Of a DNA stretch of 64,000 nucleotides, positions 10,757-24,065 are shown in pieces. The position numbers and the translations under genes were made by a program. Positions within the stretch are counted from its first letter, which is position 1. Each line of letters starts with the position of its first letter. The notes under the pieces were generated by a model, which worked only from the letters and a program-made list of their open reading frames with translations, did not search any database and was not told where the DNA came from. The DNA is taken from contig CM025851.1 of assembly GCA_003952965.2 (NCBI GenBank), forward strand, positions 8,473,647-8,537,646, written 5' to 3'. This DNA is from Morella rubra. Its lineage: Eukaryota; Streptophyta; Magnoliopsida; Fagales; Myricaceae.

Positions 10757-13700
10757 ATGGGGAGTGCACCGTCCATGCTAACGCAATATGATATTGAGGA
10801 AGTGCAGGAACATAGCAATAATCTATGTGGGTTATCTTCATCCTTGTCTATAATTTCTGGGTTTCCGTTATTTTTTCGTTTAATACTCATTTGGATTTGT
10901 TCTCTATGTGAAATTCAGTTTCCCAGCAAGAAATAGTGTCATTATATGAAAGATTTTGCCAACTTGACCGGAATGCAAAGGGTTTTATCTCGGCTGATGA
11001 GTTTTTATCGGTTCCTGAGTTTGCCATGAATCCGCTTTCTCAGGTGTTCATCAATAACTGATGGAGAATACGTATTGAGTCCCTATGATGCTTCTGTTGT
11101 TACTTTGGTGATGCATGATAAGATGTATCTTAATATGAGAGCTTGACCCTGTGGTAATTTGCAGAGGCTGCTTAAGATGGTGGATAGTCTGAATTTTAAG
11201 GACTTTGTAGCTTTCTTGTCTGCATTTAGTGCTAAAGCTACTATGCAGCATAAAATCGAGTGTAAGTGGTGCTTTCCTCTTTATTAACTTTGAGCAGATT
11301 GTCTTGTGATCAAATAGGATTAGTCCTGCTTCTGATTCATGTGCTTTCTCGGATTCCACTTTCCAAACTATGTTGAGTAAGAGGGAAAAAAAGGGAAAGA
11401 CAGCGATGCTACAACAGTGTGGTTGATGAACTATAGGATCCAACAAATTATAAGAATCAGAGTAATTCAATCATACTCAGTTATATTGGGACTGATGCCT
11501 GCGTATATATAAAACATTATTCTTGTTGTTTCTGTTGGTTTTCAACCTGCTTCTGAAAGATGAAATTGGAGAATTGCCACTGGGGACACTTTGGAAGTTT
11601 GTTAGCTATCTCTCAGCATCTGGAAAGGGAATGTCATGAAAGCAGCACATGTTAATTAAGAATAGTGATAAACCTGCAAAAAAACAAAAAAAAACAAATT
11701 AGAAATGTTTTTGGTGCAAGATTCCTCAGAATATTGGTGTTGTACCAATTTGGGAGTTTTTGAACAATTTTTAGCAACTCCGAACAATTTCTGAAATGTC
11801 TAGTTTCATCAATAAATCTGGGTGATGTTCGTTTTCATGAAATCTTTACGATTCTGATGAAATTGTGAATATGTAGGTGATGTTAAAGTTGTATTGTGTG
11901 CGTGCAGAAGTTGTTAAAAGAGATTGGTGTGTGTAAAAAAGATAATAAAGTTTTGTATTAAAATACGTGTATGTTGTGATGTTTGGATTGTAAAAATAAA
12001 AGTAGGATACAAATCCTACAAAAAAAGCTCAACATGAACATGCCCCTGGTAATGTATGCACCTATAACAAGAAAGTTATGAGTTGTAGGTTTCCTTACTA
12101 AAGTCTGTAAAAATTTGGTCATAATGTTTTTGGGGAAAGAAGTACTATAAAGGGATAAAGAAAAGGTCTAAATAGATAGAATAAAACACTTCTGATAGCA
12201 GAAAATATTTCAGTTAACAAGTTGAGGTGGTATAGGCATACATGAACAACACAAGTTATTGAACGAAGCTATGCTTGCTGTACTTTTTGGTTGTTGTTGT
12301 TGTTGTTATGCAAGTCATTTTTCTTGTGTTCTTATTGTATGCCATTTTGGTACTGCCTTAGCGATTAAGGCCCAAAATTCATATTTGTCGATATATTTAC
12401 ATAGATGTCTTGGCTTAAACTCTGAGGGGAGTGGAAATGTTTAGTTGTAGTATACTATTACTCTTTTTCTCTTTGTCCAGTTATTTTCAGGGTATATGAT
12501 TCAGACAGTAACGGAAAGGTGTCTTTCAATGACATATTAGAAGTTCTTCGGGATTTGTCTGGTTCATTCATGTCTGATGAGCAAAGAGAGGTATTAACAA
12601 GGATCCAACATTGTCCCTTTTTATTTCATTTTGTTTCATCATTTGAAGTACTTTACGTAGTAGAAAAAGAGATGAATTGCTCCTAGTAAACTGGAATGCC
12701 TTCATCGCAATTGTTGAACACTTTTTGAGCTTGTTCTGCATTCAAGGTATTAAGATTTATTTCATGCCAATACCCTTGTTGTGTTGACTTTCTGCAAAAC
12801 AAGTAATGGACGCGTTTTAGATCCTATGTAATCTCTTTTGGTGCTTATGATCGAAGCCAAAGTTCTTGCGTACTTGACCATGCATGGTCTGTACGCTAAT
12901 GTCTCATGCTAGTTCAGAAATTTCATATATTTTTGTGAACGAGATGAATGGCCTGGAAAAAATTATGAAGTATGGTACACCAGAAAAGCTAGATAAGAAG
13001 GGAGGGTCTACCAGGTATATTAAGGTGATTGTCATTCTGATTACTTCCAGTGGTTAAGAAGTACAAAGTAATGGCAGAAATGGACAATGTTTAGGAATGT
13101 GGAACTTCTAGATATGTGCTTGATGTGATGTCAACCAGTTGATATTGTTTGTGGCGGAGTGTTGCTTGATTATCTGTAGTGAATACGTAACATTCAGTTC
13201 AGAATTTACTGAAGCAGAACTTGACCCACGGTTTTTTGGTCTGCAGCAAGTACTAAGCCAAGTCTTGCAAGAAGCAGGTTACACAAAAGAATCTTATTTG
13301 ATGTTGGATGACTTCATTAAGGTACTTATTCTTTACATATGTGTAGTAACAATTGAAACCTCTGCAACATAGGAAAGAGGAAGTGCAGTATGTTAAAAAA
13401 AGTCTTTTGAGAAATTGCAGCTCCGCTTCCTTCTATCATTCAGAACATAAAATTGACGGAACTAAATATATGGAAAATTTGGTACACCTTACCAATCCCC
13501 TTCATCCACAGCCGATATCCATCCCTTGTCCCTTAACTCTTTTTTCCCATATTCTCGAGCCTAGGCCATAGGCAATCTTGAAACAAACTAAACATTTATG
13601 ACTTTCTTGGGCAGATGCCCTTTGAAGGCCTGGTATTCTCACCACCATGCCGTTCTGTGTTTTTTTTTTCTTCCTTAAGCTATTCATTTTGCAATTGATG

Positions 13701-14399
13701 GTGAAGAAGCCAGCAAGAATTCTTGACTCGTTGTTAGGTACCCTTTCATGGCTAGCACATCTCACTCACTAATCTATAAATTCACAATTTTGGTTGTTGG
13801 ATGTGTCAGTTTTGGTTAGAATTGTGTTCTCTAAATCTTCAGTGATTTTGACATGGAAGAATGCTTTGTCAAGGCTATGGGCCTCACTGAAATAGTTGGT
13901 TCAAATGGGGCTCCTCTCCTTGCTTTCATGCATGTCATTATTCTCTTATCTGAATTAATTAGATTTATCGAACATGAGAGACGTAAGTTCGAGATTAGTT
14001 GATAAGAGCTTCCAGATATTCTGTACTTTTGCACGGAAGTAATGAGTTGATAGGGTCGTTTATGGTTGGTCTTGGTTATTTAAACCAGATCAATATAAGT
14101 TATGCCACATTAGGCTCTGAGAAACTGCTCCCCGTCTTACATTGTCCATTATCACTGAATAAAGAAAAATGTGAAGGTTGGATCATTTAAGTAACCATCT
14201 GTAAGATGCCTCATTCTCATTTGAAGAACCATTTCTTGATGAAGGTACATCTTCAAAAATGAGATGGATTTGCATCGTAATGCTCATTTCTCTGAGTTTG
14301 CGATTACCTGTTCCCACGTTAACCATCGTTGCTTCATATCTGTTACAGGCTCTTGGCAGTTCTGGCCTGAAACTGGAGGTTGAAGTTCCAATTGACTAG
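10757..14399 (+). CDS. Calcineurin-B-like EF-hand protein
   Basis: Six coding exons (10757-10826, 10919-11043, 11165-11261, 12481-12590, 13247-13321, 14349-14399) join to 528 nt, 175 aa. That is the same length as the Arabidopsis EF-hand protein At3g18430, which it resembles throughout. It starts MGSAPS, a fit to the N-myristoylation pattern MGxxxS, as in calcineurin B. The first EF loop (DRNAKGFISADE) has Lys at position 5 and may bind Ca2+ weakly. The third loop (DSDSNGKVSFND) is the most complete, ending in Asp rather than Glu. The second and fourth are degenerate. The family's regulatory role is Ca2+ sensing by binding a partner. Plants lack a classical calcineurin A, so the partner is unknown. 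Long introns (1.2 kb and 1.0 kb) hold no recognisable gene. Confidence 0.93.
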
Positions 14400-15722
14400 T
14401 TTAGCTAGCCCCGCTCTCTGTTGCTATGTAGTTCAATGGACATGTGGACTGGATGCTCAACTACATCCTTGTAGAAAATTCATGTCAAATTGGAAAGCAC
14501 ACCTGTATTAGTATACCTTTTTCGCTCGCAAATTTTTTTGATCAATGCTCTGAAATAATCGATCTGCAAATTAATTACACCAAAATTCCAATGGTTGGTC
14601 ATCATTTTGTCATCCATAGCACTTTGCTCACGTAAAAGTCACTTTCATTCTTAATTCCCGGGCATGTTTTTGGACTCAGAGGTGCTACTATTTGGGGTTT
14701 CCTCAATTGTGACCTAATATTTCACAAATTATGTTGGATGGTTTGAGATAGCATAGGAAATAAGCTTGAGGACAGGTAGGTTCCGATGAAGTATGTCGTT
14801 TCAATTCTCTCCTGTCGCTTTCATTTCTTTATCTCTCTTCCTTAAAGAATACGAGTTTTTCTGTGTCGTGTGAGGGGAGAGTAACTTTCTTAAAGGTTAA
14901 GGTTTCGCCTTTGAATAGTTTCAAAATTCAAAACTTTATTGCCGAAGCCTCGCACATGTGAAGCCAAAATCTGCCTGCTGAAATCAACAATTACCCAAAT
15001 TTAAAGCCGACAAAATGCATATCCGTTCGCCTAGAAAAAAGACGACGCATGATATCCCTTCTACCAAGAGCCGACTCTCTTCAACTTCCAGTTAAACTAG
15101 GCAGAAGCAGCCTACCAATAAACAATGCGGACAATTAATATAAAGACAGCATTTTGCAAGTGCTCAGCAATTTCCTTATTTCTCTCGCTCTCTCGCCGAT
15201 GTCAACAATTGGGCAGTGCACGTGAACACTCGCAGATGAGCAAAAGAAACTTGTTCTCAACTTCTTCTGCTTGGTACGCTCCGACAAATACTTGGCCATA
15301 ACCCCTCCTCTTCCTTAAAACGAAAGCAAACGGTGGATGTTCTCTAAGGGAGTTCAGTTCAGTGTGTTCTCTAACGCTGCAACTTTGTCAGGCAAGCAAA
15401 CATCATTCACTGTCACTAATATTTGGTACAACGAACCTTTCTAGTTTCCCAGTCTGAGAATATCGAAGCACTTACTTTCCTTTGTATGCTCTACTGAAGC
15501 AGAAATTATAGATCGCCGAATCGCTTTCTAGTAGTAGTTCTGTGGAAAGTCTTTTTGAATTCTTTGCATTTGCAGTTGTTCAAGGACGTCTTTGGTATTC
15601 TTGGTTTGCATTCGTGAAATAAATATGTACCTGCTTGTTTGTTTTATGCAGACTCGGGAAAAAAAAAAAGGTGTAGTTCTCACACAAACGTGTCCATACT
15701 TTGTGCAGGAGCCAGGAGGGGA
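14400..15722. other. Spacer and 5' leader of the coiled-coil gene
   Basis: This holds the 3' UTR of the EF-hand gene and the promoter and leader of the next gene. A CT-rich tract lies at about 15170-15200. Acceptor-like TTTGTGCAG at about 15701-15709 precedes the coding start at 15723, so a leader intron is likely. No other gene is seen. Confidence 0.45.
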
Positions 15723-17167
15723 ATGGATATCGCGTCCCTTGAGTTAGAAATTTATATGTCCCCAAAGGAGCTTTCAAGATTTAAGAATTTTGTGACTACA
15801 AGTTGTAAGAGGCTTATAACTAGTGATGGACACAGAGTCAGAAATGAAATTTTGCAGGATTTCATCAGTGACTTTGACAAGCTATGTTTTAAGGTTCATC
15901 CAATGACAGGGAAGGAGAAACTGCAAAACCAGTGCAATTTAGAAATGATTAGTTCAAGTGGTATAAAACTGTTGACAGATGCAACGGTTTCATCCCCAGA
16001 GAAAATTGTGAAGCCGCTGAGTGGTTCAAAAGGTAAGGCTTGCGTCAGTTCTTGCAAGGGGAAGGGAGTGTTGCAGGCTGGTATAGTTAAGCAGCTTAAC
16101 GATCGACTGATGATCCTTGAAGAAGAAACTGAAACCATGAAGAAAGATATCTTTGGGGCTCTGGAAGAAAGGAGAAGTCTGGTGAAGGAAATATACGAGC
16201 AGTTTCAGATTCTACAGCGTTGCCTTGGTCTCCGAAATCAAGTAAGGGGAGAGACAAGTGCTGATGATACTTCGATCGCAAACTCTTCAAAGGTAAAGTC
16301 TTTCCGCTGTGGTTCTATTTGTCCTAATGAGTAATTGATAGGAGTTTAGAGTTTGCTTCAATAGATTCTTCTGCGCTTGGGCTGGTAAAAGAACCGTTTT
16401 TAGCACATTCTGGGATAATGAAAGCCTCGATTTGTCTTTACAAAGTGCTGGCAATCAGTAAGCTTTTTCTGGTTGGTTTTTGGATGAAGAGTGAGTTCAA
16501 CCTCCTAGAAATACTTGAATTCTCTTCAGCCAACTTTTCCCTGGCGACTCTCTCCTAAACTTCAGGAGCAATGGTAATTGATATATAGTGTATTTGCGGC
16601 TCGAGGGTGGTGTCTACCAAATGCTGCCTCGCACATATGCATTGTTCTCTCTCTCTCTCTAAACGTCTCACTGTCTGTCACATATATGCTTATATACTGA
16701 GACTCTGTGCATTTGAAACCAGGCTGATAGTGGCCTGCATAGGGCACCTTACTTCCCACTCATTCTATGCAGTAAATGGAAGAGGCATACACTGCATTAG
16801 TTTTCTGCTATTAAAAAAATTTGCCCCACTCATTTTCGGGAGTCGCAAGCTAAAAGTTGAGACTCTTCCCCAACTTTGCTAGGATTTCTCTTGGGATCAC
16901 GTTTGGTAAGGGTTTGACCTGGTAAAAAGAAGAGCAGAAAATCTGTTGATTTTCATAGGTATTGCTGTATCGATGCTCAGCACTCATATGCTTAGATTTT
17001 ACATGTGTGGCTGTTGCATTGAGGCTTTCATCATAGGGCATGTGGTGTATGAACAGGATGGAAGAACGGGGAGTGGGCTATCAGAAATTTTCTGCCAGGA
17101 ACCAAATCTGTCTCTTGTCACCAGAGATCTTACAGCTAACATGTTAGCATACCAAGAACCTGCTTAG
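15723..17167 (+). CDS. Uncharacterised plant protein with a C-terminal coiled coil
   Basis: I do not recognise a named family. Exon 1 (15723-16292) is open for 190 codons from MDIASLELEIYMSPKEL and ends at a good donor (AAG|GTAAAG). The best second exon is 17057-17167, after TATGAACAG, keeping phase 0 and giving a C-terminus rich in Leu and acidic residues (GLSEIFCQEPNLSLVTRDL) before TAG; total 226 aa. Residues about 115-170 (KQLNDRLMILEEETETMKKD onward) have heptad-like Leu/Ile/Met spacing typical of a coiled coil. The middle (about 70-110) is Ser/Lys-rich and probably disordered. There is no signal peptide or membrane helix. An alternative acceptor at about 16566 would add only three residues (EQW) and stop. 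An upstream in-frame ATG at 15639 lies within the presumed leader intron, so 15723 is preferred. The function is unknown. Confidence 0.7.
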
Positions 17168-18520
17168 GCACCGTGGCTGCTCTCAGAATCATCTGAAATT
17201 TCATGGAAGTTGCTTAGCTGCCTAGTTCAGATTCCTTTGTGATATAACCACATCACTGTATCAAAATGTCATTATGATTATTACCCGCAGTTTCTGAGAA
17301 GAATATGTACCAAAGAATCAAATTTCTAGATGCCATATGCACATCCATTAGGGAAGCAAGTGGCAATTTGTACACAAATAGGATATACAACACTATGGTC
17401 AGAAATGGTACCCCTACATATCTCAACGTGAGATTTTGCCAAAATAAATTCTCCCCTTGGAATGAAAAACCATCCAAGAGTGGTTATTGTGCTCCTTTCT
17501 TTGCCTGGGCTATCTGAACGTTTAGTATTCCTATGTCAGACAGATTGGAAAAAGCTCTCTAAAGCCATGCACTTTTGAGTGGGCTGGCAACTAAAGAGGC
17601 ATAAAGAAGTTGACCGTCTTTAGTCTTAAAACCTCTTACTGGTTGGAGGAAAGTGAGTAGTTTTAAAAAGGATCTTTGTTATTTTTGAAATCAATAGGTG
17701 AAGAAATTGAAAACAGTTTGAACAAAGGGCTGAGGGTTGTCTTGTGACATTTGACCCTTAGAAGACAGTTCTTTAAGAGAAGGAATACAATACAACTATC
17801 TTAAAAGGCAGGCAGTTCCTGTAAAAGTATGAACATGGTATTCAATTTCTGTGTCAACAGACTGAGGAAGAACAGAAGAGCCATAGACAAAGCTTGCTTC
17901 TGCTTTTGGCAAATAGGGGCAAAATACAAACATCTAAAGAGGACCCAAAATCTTTCCTTTTCTGTACTTTAATTATTATTTTTTTCTACGTTCTGTACTT
18001 AAATTATAAAGGACAGGATTTCATTGGTAAACGCCTGTTTTTTTTATTTGTTCTGTAAGGAGAACCACCCTGATTATTATATATGCATTATTTAATGAAC
18101 CAAAAAACTAGTTCAAGCTCAAAGGAAACTAGTTCAAGCTCAAAGGAACAGATAGCAGTAAAATGATTAGGCCAAGGAACAAATCTCTTATATGATCCTC
18201 CATTGTTTTGCTCGTAAAAAATCCCGCAACATGGAAACCTTACAAGTCAAAGCTATACTTTATTTTTCGCTCTTTTGGCTTCAGAAACAGAGGAAAGTGC
18301 TATTAGTGTTCTTACTACACGTATCACTGGCCAGGCTCTTTAAGAATTTATCTGGCACACGTGGGTGGACACATCATTGGATGTTCCGCAACAACAATCG
18401 CACCTGATGTTGAGGATAACCCTCGACAAATAGGGATCAGTACTTTTAAAGAGGTCTTGCCAACTGCCAAATTCATTCAACAAAACCCAGTTTAATTCTT
18501 TTCGCGAATCATGATGCAGA
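17168..18520. other. Spacer with 3' UTRs of the flanking genes
   Basis: The first part is the 3' end of the coiled-coil gene, and 18340-18520 is probably 3' UTR of the minus-strand membrane protein. A perfect 21-bp tandem duplication lies at 18105-18146. The remaining small open frames show no coding character. Confidence 0.5.
18105..18146. repeat. Perfect 21-bp tandem duplication
   Basis: The 21-base unit beginning AAACTAGTTCAAGCTC occurs twice, head to tail, at 18105-18125 and 18126-18146, with no mismatch. It lies in the spacer. Confidence 0.9.
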
Positions 18521-18841
18521 TCATGGATGTTGGAGCTCGACAATGGCAGCTGGATGCTCTCCATGAACAACAGTTGGTGCTGGTGAAATCTTCAACTTTC
18601 GGTTTATTATCAGAAAACATGAAGCTATAGTGAAGAAAATAGAAGCAAGGGCAGAAAGTACCAAGCTGGCAATGCCCATTACCGCCCACAGCACTTCAAG
18701 TGGTTCTGGACCCTCATGGATAATATATGCCAACTTTTCTATGGAATATATGACAAGGTAGAGGCAAGTACAGGCCAAAAATGTACTAAAGAAAAACAAG
18801 AGTGCTAGTATGGGCATTTTATCTATGTCACACTGTGCCAT
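18521..18841 (-). CDS. Small two-helix membrane protein, uncharacterised
   Basis: A single-exon frame of 106 aa starts MAQCDIDKMPILALLFFF and ends VELQHP. Two long hydrophobic stretches are visible: about residues 10-34 (ILALLFFFSTFLACTCLYLV) and about 50-78 (LWAVMGIASLVLSALASIFF). A short charged loop (EGPEPLE) lies between them, and a basic IINRKLK follows the second helix. This fits a hairpin membrane protein with both ends on the same side. I do not recognise a family and make no functional claim. The ATG is followed by a clean open frame, and GA-rich leader-like sequence lies just upstream at 18908-18922. A short single-exon gene is always at some risk of being spurious, but the hydrophobic organisation argues for a real one. 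Confidence 0.6.
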   Translation of the reverse strand: MAQCDIDKMPILALLFFFSTFLACTCLYLVIYSIEKLAYIIHEGPEPLEVLWAVMGIASLVLSALASIFFTIASCFLIINRKLKISPAPTVVHGEHPAAIVELQHP

Positions 18842-19499
18842 TTTCTTAGGTGAATAAAGTAGATAGCTTGGTAGCTAGGCGGATTGAGAGAAGTAATGGG
18901 AAAATACAGAGAGAGAGAGAGGGAGATGGAAAGATCGTAGGTCTAAACCTGTTAATTATATGCACGGATGAGATGGAAAAGGCCCGCAACATGTAAACAC
19001 AAAGAGGAAAGTCCTTGCCAAAAACTCCTTCCTTCTACAAGTTAACTTATGATTGGATAAAATGCATTAAAGTTACAATGAAAGGCGCCTTGAGACGTCG
19101 CTTCTGCATTTATTAATGCACTTCTAAGATGCCACAATGGTTAAATGCTAGATGCAGTGTTATGCATCCCACGGGCCACGACCTTTGCCCTCCTCTAAAG
19201 GGGGGGAATTAGATAAGACTGACCTTTTGATGTCCAAATGGTTAAGTTCTTAAAGGTAGCAGGTTATATTGAAAGATGACAAAGATATTTTGTGACCATT
19301 TAAGTGTCACTAAGACAATTTCCTCATCTTTTTTTTTTTTGTCCAGGAGAGAATTTCTTCATCTGAGTACATCACCTATTGGCATAGAGCAGAAAATTCA
19401 TTCCTATTCCACTTGCTCAGTTACAAGATACAAAAAACATACATGCTATATTGGCTATCAGACTGAAGAACATTTATATGCATATAAGGCGCTGTAGGA
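18842..19499. other. Spacer between the membrane-protein promoter and the RH35 3' end
   Basis: This includes a (GA)n tract at 18908-18922 next to the membrane-protein gene, then sequence that must hold the 3' UTR of RH35. I see no further gene. Confidence 0.5.
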
Positions 19500-21883
<2,384 letters not shown>

Positions 21884-23352
21884 GTTTTCGGTTCTTGTTC
21901 CACCTATATTTTTAAGAGTCGCGTAAATTTCAATGCCTGTGACACGAAAAGACAAATGGATTGCCCAAAGTTAGTTATCTAAATACATTTAAGTTTCATA
22001 ATGAAACTGTATTTTACTTCTGAGTTAGTTTTATGAGTACAGCACCAATGCAGCGTACTACAATATATTTGTTACAGCACAGTTAATACTCTGAGCGAAG
22101 AAGGTAGTAGAGATGAAACAGTTTATCAAAACAAACAGGCAACAAAGAAGGGTGATACCAAAAACTGTTCAACGAATGCACAAAATAAAGACAAAACAGT
22201 AATCCAAACGCAGTTTGCAGAGTGCAGGCAACTTTACACGTAAAACCCTTACTGGAATCAAATTTCGTACTTGCACATCAGCAAAGGAACTCCTTTTAAC
22301 CTACAAGAATAGAGGACATATGTGAGTTTGTGTTCACCCAAAAACATTTCTTTGGTCAACTCAACCAAGATTTCTAGACCCTTTTTCCTAACCCCCAGAC
22401 GACAAGCATTCAAATTTTCTAGTTTGTACTTCCTTTCTCTCACTTCTCAGATGCCAATCAGCATAGTAAAACCGCCATAGCCAGAGCGCCAAGAATCTCA
22501 AATTCGATGAGTCTCAAGGCAAAAGCCTTGAAACAAACTGAGCATAAAGCTAATTCCTTTTTTCTTTTCGCTCTCTCTCCTTTTCTGGATTCTATTAGCG
22601 CGTGATTTCATAAATCCTACATAACGAAAAACCAAATAATAATAATAATAATAACATCCTTAGAAACCAAATAGCTCAACTAATTTACCAAATATCAGTT
22701 AGCCAATACAAACAAGTGGTTCTGAATTTAAGCTAATAGAATGAGCTCGAGATCGCATTAGAATAGGGAATGAAAACCTCACAGTGCTGGTGGCCGCGGT
22801 TTAAGTAGACTGAACCCGGCACTGACAGTAGCAACGGCGGTCGGGCTGATTTGATTCGCGCGCGCTAAAGAGGGCAAGGACAGAATTTTTGTTTTTTGTT
22901 TTCCCCCTTCGCCGAGGAGAAAAGAACATAGAAATGTAATGGGGAAAGAAACCACCCGACCCGACTTCGGACAAACGGGTTTTGGCTTTGGTTACAATCG
23001 GGTCGACTCCGTCCCGAAGGTGACCGTTCTGATTAAAAAAAAGCAGCTACAAAAAACCTGCTTGTTAATTAAAGAAAAAAAGAAGAAGATATATTAGATG
23101 GGAAAAAAAATTACAGATAAGATTTAAAAAAAAAAAAAATTATGGTCGTCTCGTCCTTTATCCTCTATGACTCTACCTTATCCTCTCCAGTGCTGGGTTT
23201 TCCACGCCTTGAGAGTGCAGACCCCTGCTCATTTTCTGTATTCCCCCTCTCACTCCATTTGGACGCTGAGAAAACAAGCGAGAACAACACAAAATGAGCC
23301 TCTGACTCCTTTCCTGCATTTTCTCAGCAACCAAACAACACCCATTAAAACT
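21884..23352. promoter_or_regulatory. Shared upstream region of RH35 (-) and TTM3 (+)
   Basis: The two genes point away from each other. For RH35, an acceptor at about 21937 and a possible donor at about 22785 (GTGAG|GTTTTC on the minus strand) suggest a leader intron and transcription start near 22850-22900. TTM3 begins at 23353, so about 0.5 kb would serve both genes. A CpG-containing patch (GATTCGCGCGCGC) at about 22850-22868 is consistent with a housekeeping bidirectional promoter. A (TAA)n run lies near 22635-22653. The transcription starts are inferred. Confidence 0.45.
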
Positions 23353-23988
23353 ATGGAAGTAGAGGTCAAGCTCCGGCTTCCAGGCTCCGCCTCCCACCAA
23401 AAGCTCTCCTCCCTCCTCTCCCCCTTCCACACCAAAACCCTCATCCAAGAAAACATTTTCTTCGATGGCTCCAACTGCGAGCTCTCCTCCAACCTCGCGG
23501 TCCTCCGCGTCCGTTTCTCCAACCTCAACGACAGCAGCACGAGCACTAATCCCCAGTCTGTCCTCTCCCTCAAGGCCAAACCCATTGTTTCGGACGGCAT
23601 CAGCCGCGTGGAAGAGGTCGAAGAGCCCTTGGACCCCATCTTCGCCCGCGCTTGCATCGCCGAGCCCTGGCGCCTGTTGTCGGTGGATTCGTCGTCGATA
23701 ATTCGCAGAGTGAAGGAAGATTTCGGGCTCGGAGACAGAGAGAAAGGGCTCGTGTGCTTGGGCGGGTTCAGAAACGTGAGGGCTGTGTATGATTGGCAAG
23801 GTTTGAAGCTTGAGGTCGACGAGACGAACTACGATTTCGGGACTTGTTACGAGGTTGAATGCGAGAGCAGCGATCCGGAGAGGGATAAGAAGTTGATCGA
23901 GCGGCTATTGGAGGAGAATGGGATTGATTTTTCGTACTCGGAGAGCTCCAAGTTCGCGATTTTCCTGTCCCGAAAGTTGCCGTCGTAA
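23353..23988 (+). CDS. TTM3: Triphosphate tunnel metalloenzyme 3 (CYTH domain phosphatase)
   Basis: A single-exon 211-aa protein, near the 210 aa of Arabidopsis TTM3. It begins MEVEVKLRLPG, so the CYTH signature ExExK is Glu2-x-Glu4-x-Lys6. Further tunnel residues are visible: LRVRF, SLKAK, GISRVEE, LKLEVDETNYDFGTCYEVEC and the C-terminal SKFAIFLSRKL. These basic and acidic strands line the tunnel that binds the triphosphate and metal. The Arabidopsis enzyme hydrolyses tripolyphosphate. The coding sequence is much more GC-rich than its neighbours and lacks introns. The frame stays open upstream to 23167 (62 extra codons), but the family start is MEVEVKLRL, so 23353 is used. In Arabidopsis TTM3 is the downstream cistron of a CDC26-TTM3 transcript; no CDC26-like frame is visible here. 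Confidence 0.95.
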   Translation: MEVEVKLRLPGSASHQKLSSLLSPFHTKTLIQENIFFDGSNCELSSNLAVLRVRFSNLNDSSTSTNPQSVLSLKAKPIVSDGISRVEEVEEPLDPIFARACIAEPWRLLSVDSSSIIRRVKEDFGLGDREKGLVCLGGFRNVRAVYDWQGLKLEVDETNYDFGTCYEVECESSDPERDKKLIERLLEENGIDFSYSESSKFAIFLSRKLPS

Positions 23989-24010
23989 GATTTCACTTTC
24001 AAATTGAACT

Positions 24011-24065
24011 GAATTTTGCGCTGTAGCGATATGATGCGGCATCATATTGCTATGGCGCAAAAATT
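24011..24065. other. Long near-perfect hairpin in the TTM3 3' region
   Basis: Arms 24011-24037 and 24039-24065 are complementary with few mismatches and a single-base centre. The inner arms, AGCGATATGATGC and GCATCATATTGCT, match at 12 of 13 positions, and the outer parts (TTTTGCGC and GCGCAAAA) extend the stem. It starts about 23 bases after the stop codon and would lie in the 3' UTR. It could be an RNA structure or a small palindromic insertion. Confidence 0.75.

Noticed and set aside
21884-21955. Upstream in-frame ATG at 21955 as the RH35 start
   Set aside because: It lies beyond an acceptor-like site, and the family begins at MEEEDDYVEY.
23173-23799. 208-aa open frame on the minus strand over TTM3
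   Set aside because: It lies wholly opposite the well-supported TTM3 coding sequence, whose high GC content produces long antisense frames.
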